Below, piece by piece: positions 12,831 through 29,900 of a stretch of DNA of 64,000 bases. The stretch's first letter is position 1. Each line of letters opens with the position of its first letter. The stretch spans positions 558,001-622,000 of the forward strand of contig LATX02000112.1 of assembly GCA_001466705.2 (NCBI GenBank), written 5' to 3'. Made by a program: the position numbers and the translations under genes. The stretch is from Moniliophthora roreri (Eukaryota > Basidiomycota > Agaricomycetes > Agaricales > Marasmiaceae). The notes beneath the pieces are model-generated. The model was not told where the DNA came from. It did no database searches and saw nothing but the letters and a program-made list of their open reading frames with translations.

Positions 12831-13387
12831 CTACTCGGCGTTTATCGACGCTTGTTGTTCGAATGGTTCTTCGGGGGCGGGGGATGGCGCTTTCTCTGGG
12901 ATCAATTCTTCTGAACTTTCTTTGTTGATAGGACTGGTGGGGTTTGTAGGTGAAATCGACATGCCATGATGACCGTTCCCCGGTGAAGAGGCATGAGGGA
13001 TACTAGAACCGAGTCAGACAGGGCACGAGTCAAAGGAGATGTAGGTCATACTTCTCGGGATTTGGGATCGCAGTCCCCACTGTGCTCTGCGGTGCAACGC
13101 CTGCTTTGGAGAGGGCATAATCTCCAGAATCAAAGTACTTCCTTTCCTTCATGATATCATTAACCTTGAGCCTCAAGCCCTGCAAATGACACAAAGACCA
13201 CACACCTTCTGCATCTTCATCAGGGCATTCTTATGGGTTGGTAGCTTCCCATATTTCGCGAAAAGTAGCTGTTCTTGTTCATTGAGTTTCTGCGAGTCGA
13301 AAGAACCATGGTCAGAGAAAGCAACTGTATTGCAAGATATCAGATACTCACGCTGATATCGACTTTGTTTCTCTGAGCTGGGAGCAT
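12831..13387 (-). CDS. IGO1: Endosulfine (Igo1/ENSA/ARPP-19 family)
   Basis: A small gene in four exons, each short. Exon 1 encodes MLPAQRNKVDIS, exon 2 (from 13290 downward) KLNEQEQLLFAKYGKLPTHK onward, exon 3 the hallmark KYFDSGDY, and exon 4 a Ser/Pro-rich tail ending QQASINAE. In this family Greatwall/Rim15 kinase phosphorylates the serine in FDSGDY (about residue 58 here), turning the protein into an inhibitor of PP2A-B55. That link to entry into mitosis and quiescence is established in yeast and animals. Introns are gtgagt-, gtgtgt- and gtatga-type; the last joins AA to T and reads NPENIPHASS. About 130 residues, the usual size. Confidence 0.93.
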
Positions 13388-13674
13388 CTTGATCTGCGGG
13401 CGATAGGAGGGAGAAAGTTGAGATTGAAGGTGGGGGTCAAAAGAGGTCGTAGTAAGGCCTGATAATACAGAGAAGGCAGTGAGAGTTGTTACCGTATTTC
13501 TATCCTATAACCCTGGACCTCAGTGCCGAATACGGTAATGCCCCGAGTCTAGCCTCGGCATCGGCCGCTCAGCCTTGCTTAGACGTCACTGCAGCTCAAC
13601 CTTCCCCAGTGTACCAGTATAACGAATATCCATGTTCGGGCATAAAACAGTACAATGGATGATTGAAAATTGTC

Positions 13675-15819
13675 CTAGGAGTAAAAGAAAGAGTCATCGT
13701 CGCTTTCGCCGTCCGCAGCAAGTTCCGGAATCGTCTCAACGCCACTTTCATTGTCCAGCTCCAACAGTTGATGCTCCTCCGTCTCGTTTTCATTGTCATA
13801 GCGACCGTCATCAACCGCATACATAACCGAATTATGCGCAGCCACATCAAGTCTAATATCCATGTCGTCGAGGGCCGTGAAAGGGATATTTGGAGGAAAC
13901 AGGCGCTCATCCGGTGGACCAAAGTCTAGAATGTCGTCTTCGATCGTATATATGTCGTGGAAATCTGAGGGTGGTACAGTCGGAGAATCCTCGCGCGATT
14001 CAGATAGTCTGTGCAGGGAAGAAACTTCTGTGAAGAGTGAAAGGTTTCGCTGAGGGCTGCAGAGTCCTGGATGTGTCTCCTCACGCAAATATTCGGTTGG
14101 GCTACATTCATGGAAGGTAAGACATGGACCATCATCGAGGTCAAGACCTAGCTGAGAGGATTGGGGGGCGGCAACCTCGAATTGGGTGTCCAAGTCGTCC
14201 TCAAACAGGTCCCGAGAGTACAAATAGGCTGGGCTAAGGACTTCGGCAACATGTAATTCGTCACATGAGGGTGCACGAGTCTGGCTTCTTTCAGGAGAAG
14301 AGTTCTGACAGTTCCCGCCATGTCCCGGAACCCTCAGGTCCAACTGCAGAGATTGTGAATCCGGACTCGAAACATCATCCACTATGAGATATGTCGTTAG
14401 TAAATCATCATCTTCGAGAGAGCTTGCGTCAGAGTCGGGGTCATCTCCGTCAAGGGGTGGAGTCGTTATCATCGCCATGTCCCATGATATACTCTGGCTA
14501 TCAGGCCCTGCTTCTGTTTCCGGAGTGGCAAGTGGATGGTCGTGAGATAACTCGTCGTCGTCGATAGCATCGGTCGTCGCCGACGGGAAATCAGCTGAGG
14601 CCTGACGTTGAGATAGCTATAAATGATGTACCAGCGGAAAGAGGCCACTACGAACCTTGAACTGCGGCCTTCGCATTCCTTTCTTGTAAAGGTTTTCCAT
14701 GGTGATGTGAAAGGTGGCTTTTCGGTCTAGTTTGGCGTCCTCTTCGACAACATCTGCGTCTAGAGCCTCCGCCAAAGAACGAAGAGACAAAGAATAGGAA
14801 TCTTCAATCTCGTTTTCCAGTTCCTGAAAGATGGTAGTGTCAGAACGGACAGAAGCTTGTCCTCCGTGAAACAAAGTGGCACCTCGATGATTTCTCCGCA
14901 TTGTCTTCGAAAAGACTCGTTCGGTGAAATTTGAAGCATTCCTTCTAGCGATGTGAAGATGGATTTGATATATCCTGTTTCAGCGGCCATTTGCTGAATC
15001 ACGGCGGTTTGGTTAGCTGCATCAGGAAAAGTGATGGTGTGTGCACCTTTTTCCATATACCTCCAAAAATGAGAGGATAGCGTCTGTATCATTGCTTAGT
15101 TCAGATCAAGCATAAAAGAATGAAAAAGGAACGCGCTTGACTAGATGCCAGGTAACGAAGCGGTTGAGAACATTATCAAGAAGACTTTTGACTGGTAGAG
15201 ACAATTGTTCAGAGAACGGACTGCTCTGTACAGTGGTTGGATTGCTTTCTGCCTCGTCATCTAAATCAACCACCGGGCAGGTCCAAACGTATTGCATGTA
15301 CACGGCTTGAAGTGTGACTTTAAAGGGTACTTGCTTGTGAGAGTCTTCTCTGGAGGAATCAAACGAGAGTACGACTGCAGGTAGTGTTTCGTGAGATATA
15401 AATTCCCCAGGTTATGGCTAGCATTACGCTTGACTTCTCCGGTCTCTTCGTCGACTGAAACGTCTGAAACGTCCTCCACTCCTATCTCTGCGGCATTCTG
15501 TTGGTCCATCTGTTATCAGTGTACAAATTCGATAACGCAAACACGTACAGACCTTGCAAAAGTATCTTCTGAGATGCCTGACTACTTCAGACTGGATGAG
15601 GTTGGTTATAGTGACTTCAGATGCGTTAGTGAGCCCAGATAAAATGAGTGCGAGCCTCCCAGATGACACTACTTCTACATTCGTTGGTAGGCGGCCTTTG
15701 ATGATGATACGTGAGGTATCGAACTCGACCTCAGAGAAAAACTGGTGCCGAGTGTTCAGCGCTAAAATCGATGAGCCAGTTCGAGCTCGGAGTTTGGAGA
15801 CGGATTCGAAAGTAGTCAT
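13675..15819 (-). CDS. Unrecognised acidic protein, conserved-looking N-terminus
   Basis: I do not recognise the family. The N-terminus starts MTTFESVSKLRARTGSS and runs in one exon to about 15556. A short intron leads to MDQQNAAEIGVEDVSD. A second intron (gtaatgctag to cctgcag) skips an open but wrong frame and restores KLVLSFDSSRED leading into VPFKVTLQAVYMQYVWTCPV, an alternating pattern typical of beta strands. Helical segments follow (SSHFWRYMEKGAHTITF; LEGMLQISPNESFRRQCGE). The last roughly 270 residues are strongly acidic and Ser/Asp-rich, ending ESDDDSFFYS, probably disordered. About 650 residues. The divergent neighbour is PKC1, with 930 bp between the two starts. A nuclear or chromosomal role is only a guess from neighbours and composition. 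Confidence 0.7.
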
Positions 15820-16750
15820 CTCGAGTAAATGCTGAGGCTATTTTAATGCATGCTCATGAGCTCTGGGAGAAAAACAGGCGCACCGAGTTCCACGCCGAAA
15901 CCTACCGGTCGAAAGACACGAGGTCGATCCTCGAAGAGACGCGATTGATCCGTGACATTGCACAGTCACAATCCTGTACTGACTCTTTCAACTCCTACTG
16001 TCATTATTCTTGGCCCAGTGTCCACAGCTCCTCGGGTTGTACAAATGCCCAGCATGTATATCTTCATTCTTCTGTACTCAAACCAGCTGAAAAAGACCAG
16101 TTATGACCTACTCATAATTGTATCTCGATCCACATGTCGGGAATATTAAGCTGGTAACTTGGTTTGCATTTTACTGTATTGGCAAGGACCCTATTGATGA
16201 AGAGCCAACTTTACAGTATAATTAATTGTGCCGCGAGCCATGAACACTGTCATGAGCGTCTCATAGCATCCAGCGGTCAGAACATTCGGAGGGGGACTTA
16301 TCGCAAGCCAGCACAGTATCGCAGGCACTCATGGATCACACTTCAAGCTTCATCAGGTAGCAGGCTGAGAAACAAGTTTGGACTCGGCGACAAGTCGTGC
16401 CAAGTGAAATTAGTCTTGACCTTGGAGAATCCGTGGTAATGCAGTTGGATCAGTCACCAGTGGTCCAGCGGAATCCAAAAAGCTTTCCTTCCTTTTCATT
16501 TCTCCGGATCGATGTTGACATAGCAAAAGTCGCTCAAGTCGTCTCAAAATATCCGAGCTGCCTCTCCAGAACATTCTCTCTCCCATTGACGACGATTACT
16601 TCCGGGCAATCTGACTCGTATTATTAAATACATACATTTATGAAAACAGTAACAGATGTATGTCAGTGAATGTATGGTACTTAAAACACTTGTATGTGGT
16701 GCGCAGCAACTTGTGACGATCTCTGAGGAGGTGCCGGCAAAAGACCCGAT
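15820..16750. other. Divergent intergenic region (unknown gene / PKC1 promoters)
   Basis: About 930 bp separates the start of the minus-strand acidic-protein gene from the proposed first exon of PKC1. Short open frames here have no recognisable domains. The right end (16500-16750) is pyrimidine-rich on the plus strand, as expected near a fungal transcription start. No further structure was recognised. Confidence 0.5.
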
Positions 16751-20653
<3,903 letters not shown>

Positions 20654-21139
20654 TCAAGGACGAAAAAAAGGAAACCATTGATTAAGTGTATGACTGGACT
20701 GAACTGTGTTGTCATAGATTAGCATTGCTGTTGTTGTCGAGGGCATCATCCAGACGTGTATTTGAATACTTGAATACCTACGACACCCAACGTACGTATG
20801 ACTCGTAGCGCGTAAATAGGCCCACCGTGTTATTAGGCTACTGTCTTTAATATTTCTTCCCCTCTTGTCCTTTCTATACATTTCTTCATCTCAGTTCTTG
20901 GAAATAGTGACGTGCGAAATGAGATGAAAGAGGTTGCCACTGTTTCGAGCAATTCCACCCCAGCCATGACTTCAAAGTCTGTCTCTTACTGTCACCGAAC
21001 TCCCTTGCGTCCATAATGTAGCTCCCCGCTTCTGTCCTTTCAAAGACCTGGGAATGCTGAGGCTGAGCAGGCTAACCGCTACAAGCAGCGTCCCGTCCTC
21101 ATGGAATACCATCCTCACCCCTCAGATCCGTGCACATCT
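20654..21139. other. Convergent intergenic region PKC1/DAD1
   Basis: About 490 bp between the stop of PKC1 and the stop of DAD1. It would hold both 3' untranslated regions. Nothing else is recognisable in it. Confidence 0.5.
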
Positions 21140-21481
21140 TTATCCAACCCTTTCCCTGACAACATGTCCACCCGTTCCAGGCAGACCTGGAGGCCTTTCA
21201 TTAATTGTCGTGTCTCCATCAACCGGCTGCCTCATCAGCTCGTAGAAACGATGCCAGAGTGCAGCAATACTATCGTAGTCCTTGGTCATCCCGAGCACTT
21301 CTTCAAGTTTTCTGTTCAGGCCGTTGCTAGACGATAAAAGTTCTTCGAATCCCTAATAGAAGAATCGTTGTCAGCTATGCATTGGAGCTCCAAATGATAA
21401 TGCTCGCACTGATGTAATCTCCCGACAGAGTCTGTTACGTTCCCTTTCAAAAAATGTAACATCTTCTTCTGGTTGAGACAT
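21140..21481 (-). CDS. DAD1: DASH/DAM1 kinetochore complex subunit DAD1
   Basis: Small two-exon gene. Exon 1 encodes MSQPEEDVTFFERERNRLCR and ends at a gtgcga donor; the acceptor is ctattag and exon 2 opens with GFEELLSSSNGLNRKLEEVL, followed by DSIAALWHRFYELM. FFE-E-RL, the FEELLSSSN-LNRKLEEV helix and the IAALW-RF motif are the conserved signature of Dad1. The DASH ring links fungal kinetochores to spindle microtubules. The predicted protein has about 94 residues and ends VVRERVG, a normal length. It is convergent with PKC1. Confidence 0.92.
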
Positions 21482-23957
21482 GTTCACGATTTAGATCCGG
21501 AGAAGATGAGAATTTGAAGACGGGATAATGGGAGTTGGAAGAAAGGACGCGTCCGCGGCGACGGGGTCACTTCAACCACTGCCCGCTGGAGCCACGCGAT
21601 CTGAATTCTCTTCTTATGAACCACCACGAGGACGAAAGAAACCTTTGCTTCTCCTTCTTCCTCGACCTCCGGTACCGTTCAAATTCTCAATTCGCCGGGC
21701 TTAATCGTACACAGTGGTTCGATGCGTAAATTTCACCCATACCGGCGTTTACTCAATGGCTGACTTGGCCGAGATGAAGACCAGTTACGATCTTGGTTAA
21801 CCCGAAAATATTAGTTCTGTGCTCAGCAATTTTTCAGTTTTTCAATATTCAAGTATAACTCTATCCTGCGGCAATGAATAGGCGAAACGCTCTAGTTTTT
21901 TCCTTCGCATAATACACTTTGTGGAGGCCTACGGTCGGCATTGGGCGACGCCAATCAACTTCTGACTCTGGTGCCTTTGACGTGTTAGGAACGTTCTTGT
22001 GAGAGGTAAAGTCTCCTTGGCGATTTTTCTTCGACTAAGGACTTCGCTTGCTACGCAATTTTCGCAGATGCCCGTAATCTAGAACAGGCCCATGTGCTGA
22101 TGCGAGAAATTATCGGTAGGCGTTTCGACATCGCTGTGAAGATGCTTGGAGCATGTACCTTCACACCTGTGATCGACCCAAATCGTTATTGGTAGAACGT
22201 CGATTTTCGCGGCGGTAAGCTACATCTTCATACCAGGGCCTACATATCCATCATCTCTATCCAGAATGGGCTGGACAACCTAGGCCACCTGAATGACTAG
22301 CTAGACGTTCTTTAGGATCATCAGTCCAGGTTACAGCCCGTACGCGGGATACCTTTTTCAACCGCCGCTCCGATAAGTGTACTCGAAGATGACTCTGCAC
22401 CTCGAAAGCTGCATCTCTTACGAGATGGTATGTATTAGACGATATGCTCGATGCTGATTCTGACGAACGCCGTGTGTTCCAGCACTCATGGCGACCTCCA
22501 CTTTGTGGTCGGTATTTAAGGTGAGCAGGAAACTTCATGCTCACGATTGACACCAAGTAACCGTCGGCGTGGGAGTGTGGCTTGATGACACCTTTATTTT
22601 CGCGGAAAGTGTGATCTCAGCGCTAGAACCTGGCGTCCGGAGCTCTTTACCAAAGTACCGTGGCCACCAAACGATAGCAGGCGTCGAGGATGAGGCAATC
22701 ATTATGGATTCTGTAATGTTTTGGTCACCAGAAATAATTTCCGGTATTTATGCTAACTTCTTTCATTTCAGCCGGAAAATGTCCTCGAGGATGATACGTC
22801 TCTTTTATAAATTGAAGTGCACGAGTTCCGCCAATGTTCTGGCTTACCCTTGGTGATACCAGGGTGAGTGGCGAGGCATCTGAGATGAAAAGGTATATTG
22901 TACTCTCGTCTTCCCTGTATTGTTTTACGTCAAACAAGATACCCGTCTATAGGTCCACACGACGCCAGAATCGACTTGCCCCCCGGCAAGACTATCCAAA
23001 GTGAGAGCGTAGTCGCGTAGTCGCTAGATTTATCGCCTACGTCGGCCGTAAGAGGAGCACATCACGTTGCACGAGCTCATTTATGATGTCGCTACAATGT
23101 TGCCAATTGTATGTCGGCTCGTTCGGTCGAGGTTGGGTGTGCTTAACCTTCTGGATATACGGGTAACATACACTGTATCCATTAGGGAAAGTCGTTCGAA
23201 GCATGTCCTATGTGGATACTTATCTTTAGCATCAGTATTCAAATTGTAACTTTAGTGACACCCTCCTTGATTCTCGAACGAACAGACGTAAAACAAAGTA
23301 GCTGGGATCCAAACATGCGCCCCACTTTATGTGCAAGCGACGGTGATACATCCAATAATGGATGGGACGTACTCGTGAGTGTACCTGGAGGATGACAGTT
23401 TTGACGCCACGCGAGTCCCACGTGGCGATAATTGGGTTTTCGTCCTGCATCGAAGACATACTTGATCCAGCAATACCGAGACGCTTCAAGCTTGATCCTA
23501 CAGAGAATAACCTCACAACATGATTCCACGTGCTTCCTCACCGCGGTACTCTAGTTGAACTGGAACCATTTGTATGTCTGTACGTCTCCCTCCTTCTCAT
23601 TCCGCATCTTCATGGTAACCTGACTATGGACAGCCATTCATATAGTCACGCTAAACCCTTCGCTGTGGTAAGATGTTTTATTCTCAAAATTATTATCAAC
23701 CTCAGGCTCACAATAACTTTGATAATTAATCATATCACAGCGCTCGAGCGACATAAAAGTCTCTGTCGACCCAAGGATCGTGCTTTGGGAGCGCGTTACT
23801 ATGCCCAGACCCTTTATACAGCACTTTCTCCATAAATCACCCTCGGATTCATCCGCAAGCGACCGCTAGGTCACTGAGAACATCTAAATTTGTAAGGTCC
23901 CTCTTCAGAATCCTTATTTCTTACCTCTCTGATGTTAACTCATCAGCACTCCCACAA
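21482..23957. other. Gene-poor region upstream of the polyketide synthase
   Basis: About 2.5 kb with no open frame above 104 codons. The part at 22000-22950 shows splice-like signals and short frames on both strands (for example a 95-codon plus frame at 22569) that I could not join into a known family; it may be an eroded gene. The part from about 23550 to 23957 is AT-richer and presumably contains the promoter of the polyketide synthase. Confidence 0.5.
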
Positions 23958-26900
23958 ATGCCTCAACTCAATACGCCCTTCTTCGCGGGCCTCGGAAATG
24001 CCGCAATCAATAAAGCCGCAACGCGTGAGCTCGCGAAGCGCGACGCATGTTCTCCTTCAGGTTCCTTCTTACTTTCTGCATGCCACCACGCCTTCGTTTC
24101 CGAGCTCTCCACGCTACCTGTCGATACTTTGAATGATCTAGCCATAGATCTGCGCCAGTTTCAAACGGCAGAATCTTTGATTGCAATCCCTCAGTCGCAC
24201 ACCCACTACACAGTCTTCTCCAGCTCTACACTCTTCCTGACCCAAGCTTTACGCTATCTTTCATATGTGGAATCGGTCACGAACGTTGATACTTCACGAC
24301 TTCCATTCGACCATCCTCTTGGAAATAACGGAAATCTTGGCGTGTTGGGATTTTCTGCAGGCATTTTGACCGCATGTCTCGTTGCGACGTCATCAACCGT
24401 AACCAACTATACTTCACGAGCCGTGGAGATCTATCGCCTGGTACTGTGGATGGGCATCCGATGTCAGCTGTACCGCAATGGTGAGCTCAAACGCATAGGG
24501 CACCCCAGATATAACACCGCCTCCTGGAGCACGGTCTTTCTGGGACTGACCAGGGCCAGTGCAGAGGACGCTCTTGTGGCTTTTAATACCGTAAGTAAAA
24601 GCTGTTAATAACCGTCATTCCAAGTTTAATGCTTGTTTCCTAGTCCTGTCGCAGTACCTTGTTTATAACCGCTGTAGTGGGTGATACCTCTATCACGATA
24701 TCGGGTAGACCGGACCTTCTCGAAGCTTTTGCTTCGGGTCTGCCTGGAGTGAGGGCTTTGTCGACCACGGTGGATGCATTATACCATTCACCGTCCCAAG
24801 GCGCCATCCGTGCCCAGATTCTAGGCGATCTGGTTCGGCGAGATATTCGATTTCCGAATTATGCGGATCTCCGAGTGCCTCTTCGATCCACATTCACTGG
24901 ACATATCATAGACGCGCAGGCTACTACAGGGACACTCCTCGAGACCATTTTGGACATGGTGTTGCTCCAACCGATCAATTGGGATATAGTGGTAGATAGT
25001 CTCGTGCGTTCCGTACCGGATGCCGACACTGTCCGCCTTCTCAACTTCGGCCCCGGAGCTGGTATCGTGCGAAGTATGGAGAGACGTTTTCCTCTTGGAC
25101 AATCCTCCGTTCTTGACGTGTCTTTAAACGCTTTCACGCCACCAACAACGCTCCCTCCCGACGCAATCGCTGTTATCGGTATGGCAGTCCATATGCCCGG
25201 TGCAAACGATACTGCCGAATTATGGAACGTTCTAGAAAACGGATTAAACATGGTTTCCGAAGTAAGCCGGTCTCTCTTGCACGTCGATGTTATTGTTTAT
25301 CGTTTCCTCACTTCCTTTCTAGATCCCCGAACACAAATTCCGTGTGTCTGATTACAACACATCAATGAATGGTAGCGGAGGACGTGCGATGAAAGCGCAC
25401 ACCGGAAACTTTATCGATGGTGTCGATGAATTCGACAACGACTTTTTCAAGATTTCACCTCGTGAAGCTAGAGACATGGACCCTCAGCAGCGTGTTCTGC
25501 TTCATACTGCATATCATGCCTTAGAGAACGCAGGCTACGTTCCGGATGCCACACCCTGCTTCCGTAGGGACAGGTTCGGGTGCTTCATCGGTAGCGCTAC
25601 ACATGATTATGTCCAAAATCTTCACGAAGACATAGACGTCTATTACAGCCCTGGTCAGTCATCCTTATAGCTTTATATGCGCATCTTCACGATCATAACC
25701 GCGGCCCTCTTCTAGGCACGTTGAAATCTTTTTTGAGCGGACGAATTTCGTACGCATTGCAGTTTGGTGGTCCGTCGATCGTCGTCGATACGGCGTGTTC
25801 GTCATCCCTCGTCGCAGTCTATCAAGGAGTTCGTGCCTTGCTCAACTCGGATTGTGATGCCGCAATTGTTGGTGGAGTGAATATAATTTCCAGTCCAGAT
25901 GTATGTGTCTTCTCGCGGGTACCTTTTCTCGACGCTCAAGCACTCGTTCATCGCAGTTATTCATCGGACTTGATCGTGGTCATTTCCTCAGTCCTACTGG
26001 GCAATGCAAACCGTTCGATGCCTCAGCAGATGGATATAGTCGTTCCGAAGGTTGCGGTCTCTTCGTGTTGAAACGACTTAAAGATGCACTGGCTGAGAAT
26101 GACAGTATCCTCGGTCTACTTCGAGGGGTAGAGGTCAACCAAAGCGGCCTTGCCCATTCCATCACACATCCTCACGCTCCTACACAAGTAGCTCTTTTCG
26201 AACAGCTACTCAAAAAAACGGGTATACCAGCTGACAGAGTGGACGTGGTTGAGGCTCATGGGACCGGCACCCAGGCCGGAGATCCTGTGGAGATTGAGAG
26301 TATACGGGCTGTCTTCTCGCGCCAACGCACAGCCAGTAATCCCCTTCACATCACGTCTATCAAAGCCAACATCGGACACCTCGAAGCTGCCTCAGGTGCC
26401 GCTGGACTGGCCAAGCTGCTTTTAATGATGAGGCACCAGTCCATCCCTCAACAAATTTCCCTCCAGACTCTTAATCCCCGGATACTTCCACTGCATCTCG
26501 ATCATACACGTATTGCTACTGAACACGTCTCATGGGAGTCTTCACACCATGGCCTAAGCCGCGTCGCCTTGCTCAACAACTTTGGCGCGTCTGGTTCGAA
26601 CGCAGCAGCTATTATTGAAGAATACATTCCATCGTCTGTTTCTTCCGAACCTCCGTCAGACATATCATACGTGTTCGGTCTGTCAGCAAAGTCCGAGGTA
26701 GCTCTTGAGCAACTGAGACTGCAGCATTTGGATTGGCTGGCTAGTCCAATTAGCCGAGACCTTCGGCTCAGTGATATCGCATATACAATGACTGCGAGAC
26801 GTCAGATACATCCGTATCGTCTGTCAGTTTCCAGTGGCAGTCGAGAAGACCTAGTTGAAAAACTTGCTCAAGCGCGGATAGTACACACCACTAGTACTAC

Positions 26901-29900
26901 GGGCCAGGCGGTCTTCGTGTTTTCGGGGCAGGGAGCGCAATATACAGGAATGGGTTCAGGTCTTTACCATACCTGTCCGCTCTTCAAGTCGTACATTGAT
27001 CTTTGCCATTCCATCCTCCTCAAAGCAGGCTTTCCCGGTATCCTTTCGGTGGTACTCCCCGAACTGGGCGAGTCGATGTCGCTACCTGAAGAGATCGAAG
27101 CATTCCAGGCTGCCATTTTCTCGATTGAATTCGCGTTGGCAAAGTTGTGGATATCATGGGGAGTGTCCCCGACAGCCGTTGTTGGACATAGGTTAGTTAA
27201 GTAAATTTCAAGACATATGCAATCACTGACCCATTCTTACAAGCTTGGGCGAATATGCTGCCCTTGTAATTGCCGAGGTCATCAATCTGGAAGATGCACT
27301 CATGCTTGTTGCCACTCGCGCTCATTTGATGACCTCTCGTTGCGAAATGTATGCAACGGCCATGTTAGCTATCACCTTGGGTGCGGGGGAGCTTCATGCG
27401 GTTCTCAAGTCGTCGGATAACTTTGCCGGGCTCTCCATTGCATGTTTTAACAGTACCCAGGACTCCGTGGTGTCTGGTTCATTGTCTCAACTCACGCATC
27501 TCAAACAATATTTGGACACCCAAAAACGCTGCAAATCGACAATGCTCTCTGTCCCCTTTGGATATCACAGTGAAGCAATGCAGCCGTTACTTGTTGAATT
27601 GACCGCATTCGCGAACGGGATCACTATACGTTCACCGACAGTTCCCATAGTTTCGAACGTTCACGGCGTTCTGATTCAACCTGGAGATGCCTCTGTGTTC
27701 ACTCCCGCTTACTTCTCCCGGCACTGTGTCGAACCCGTTCGATTTGAGAGTGGAATTCAATCTCTAGCCTCGAGCAGCGTCGTCGGTAAACTCGACGCAT
27801 GGATTGAGATAGGGCCTCATAGCAGTACCTTGCCTTTGATCAAATCATGCGTTTCACCCATCCCCGGGATACTGCTTGCGTCGATCCGTAGGCAACAGAA
27901 TCCATGGTTGACTCTAACAACTTCATTATCCCAACTGTACTGCTCTAACTTCGAGCTGCGATGGCGAGAAGTGTTCGAGCATATACCTTCTGCGGCGTGC
28001 GTTGACCTACCCCCCTATCCTTTTGCGAAGAATAAGTTCTGGATTAAGTATAGGGACCCAGGGTTTGACCTTAGGGATGATCGTTCCTCGCGAAAGATCG
28101 ACTACGCAATGCTCGGATCCTGGGTGCAGTACCCTTCATCTGCAAATGGAATGACTACCATTTTTGAAACTCCGGTCAAGGTGTTATCGGACTTTATCAC
28201 CGGGCACCGAGTTGGGAAATTTCCTCTATGTCCGGCTTCTGTCTACGTGGAACTACTCCTTGCTGGAGTGCATACCATACAGAAACTCAAACAAAACTAC
28301 AATACCGAAAGTCACGTCTCTATCGATGACCTTCAATTCAACAATCCTCTAGTTCATGATCCCGACGTTCCACGTACGATCACCACGCGCATCTCTTGGG
28401 ATGATGGTTGCGGCATCTTCACAATCGGGTCGCGCTTAGGTGCCAACGGAGAGGTGGTTCATGCTTCTGGGCGTTACCACATTTTACCTGTTGCCGAAGC
28501 GAATCCAAACATTAACCATGCTCTTCCCACTACGGGTCGGATCGTTTCTACCACGCTTCATGACGATGGCCGCGAGTCGCCGGAAGTATTCTCGAGGCGT
28601 ACCGCCTATGAAATCATCTTTCCCCGAATCGTAGAGTACTCTAGGGAGTATCACACAATGCAAACATTGACTGTTGGGACCAATGGCAGGGGAGGTTTTG
28701 CACTGATTAGAATACCGCCCAGCCATTCGGGTGGTCCATTCGTGATACATCCCGTCTTCACAGACACCCTGTTCCATGTGGCAGGGTTCATCATCAACCT
28801 CCAAGCTGGTGTCGAAGATGCTTTCATTTGTAGCTCGGTCGCGTCATTGCGAGCGCTGCCAACTTCAATCGATAATAACGCACCGTATCAGGTCTGCTGT
28901 CATGTTAGAGCGACGGAGGATGGAAAGGCCAGAGTCGCAGATGTGTATGCTGTTAGCACAACTGAACCGAGGCACATCGTAGCCCAGGCCAGTGGTGTCG
29001 AATTCCGACGTCTGCGTCTCAACAGTCTGACGAAGAGTCTTTCGTTGGCCGTGGGCAAATCGGACATGAAACAAAAGCCTCCTGTTCAGCGTATACATTC
29101 CTCTCCCGAAATAAGGACAGCACTTCCCAGCAAATTGCAGTCACCGGAGGAAGCCATCGAGGAGAAAGTGATTCAAATCATATCCGATACCAGCGGTGTA
29201 TCTCGGTCCTCCATCACTCAAAATACAGACTTGAGTGCCATCGGTGTCGACTCGCTGATGTTCATTGAAATCCTCGGCCTCATCAAACATGTCTACTGGG
29301 ATTTGAACCTAGATACCTTAGCACTACAGTCCTGCGATCAAGTCCTGGACATCGTGCGACATGTAGCATCGGCTCCTTCCATCGAACTCTCCTGCACCGA
29401 TAGTTCGGTGCCGGATAGCCACCTGTTCAGCGATATGTCTATTCCAGAGAGTTCAATGTCAAACGATTCTGTCGTACAGATCGAAACACCCTTCACAGAT
29501 AAAATCGACTCTGATCTGGATCATCGATTAGAAGCAGCGTGCAAACATCTGCGGCTGGATGAAATCCCGGTCCTCATCAGACGGTGTCATGACGACAATA
29601 AAGCACCACTCTTCATGATACATGATGGTAGTGGTCTAGTGAACTATTACGAACGTCTTCCTGACATCAATAGAACCATCTGGGCAATCCACAATCCCCA
29701 CTTCCGGGCTTCTCAACGATGGAAAGATATTCAAGAGATGGCCTCAGCATACGCAGGCTACATTTCGTCGATTACAACCGAACCAGTATTCCTAGGAGGT
29801 CAGTTCTACAGAGTTATATCAGGATAGGAGAACTAATTCTGGCCGACAGGCTGGTCATTTGGAGGTGTAGTCGCCTATGAGGTCGCACTGCAACTTCAAA

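Noticed and set aside
13596..13922. Other-frame minus ORF over the tail of the acidic protein
   Set aside because: It is an overlapping shadow of the Asp/Ser-rich coding frame and does not match splice structure or any family.
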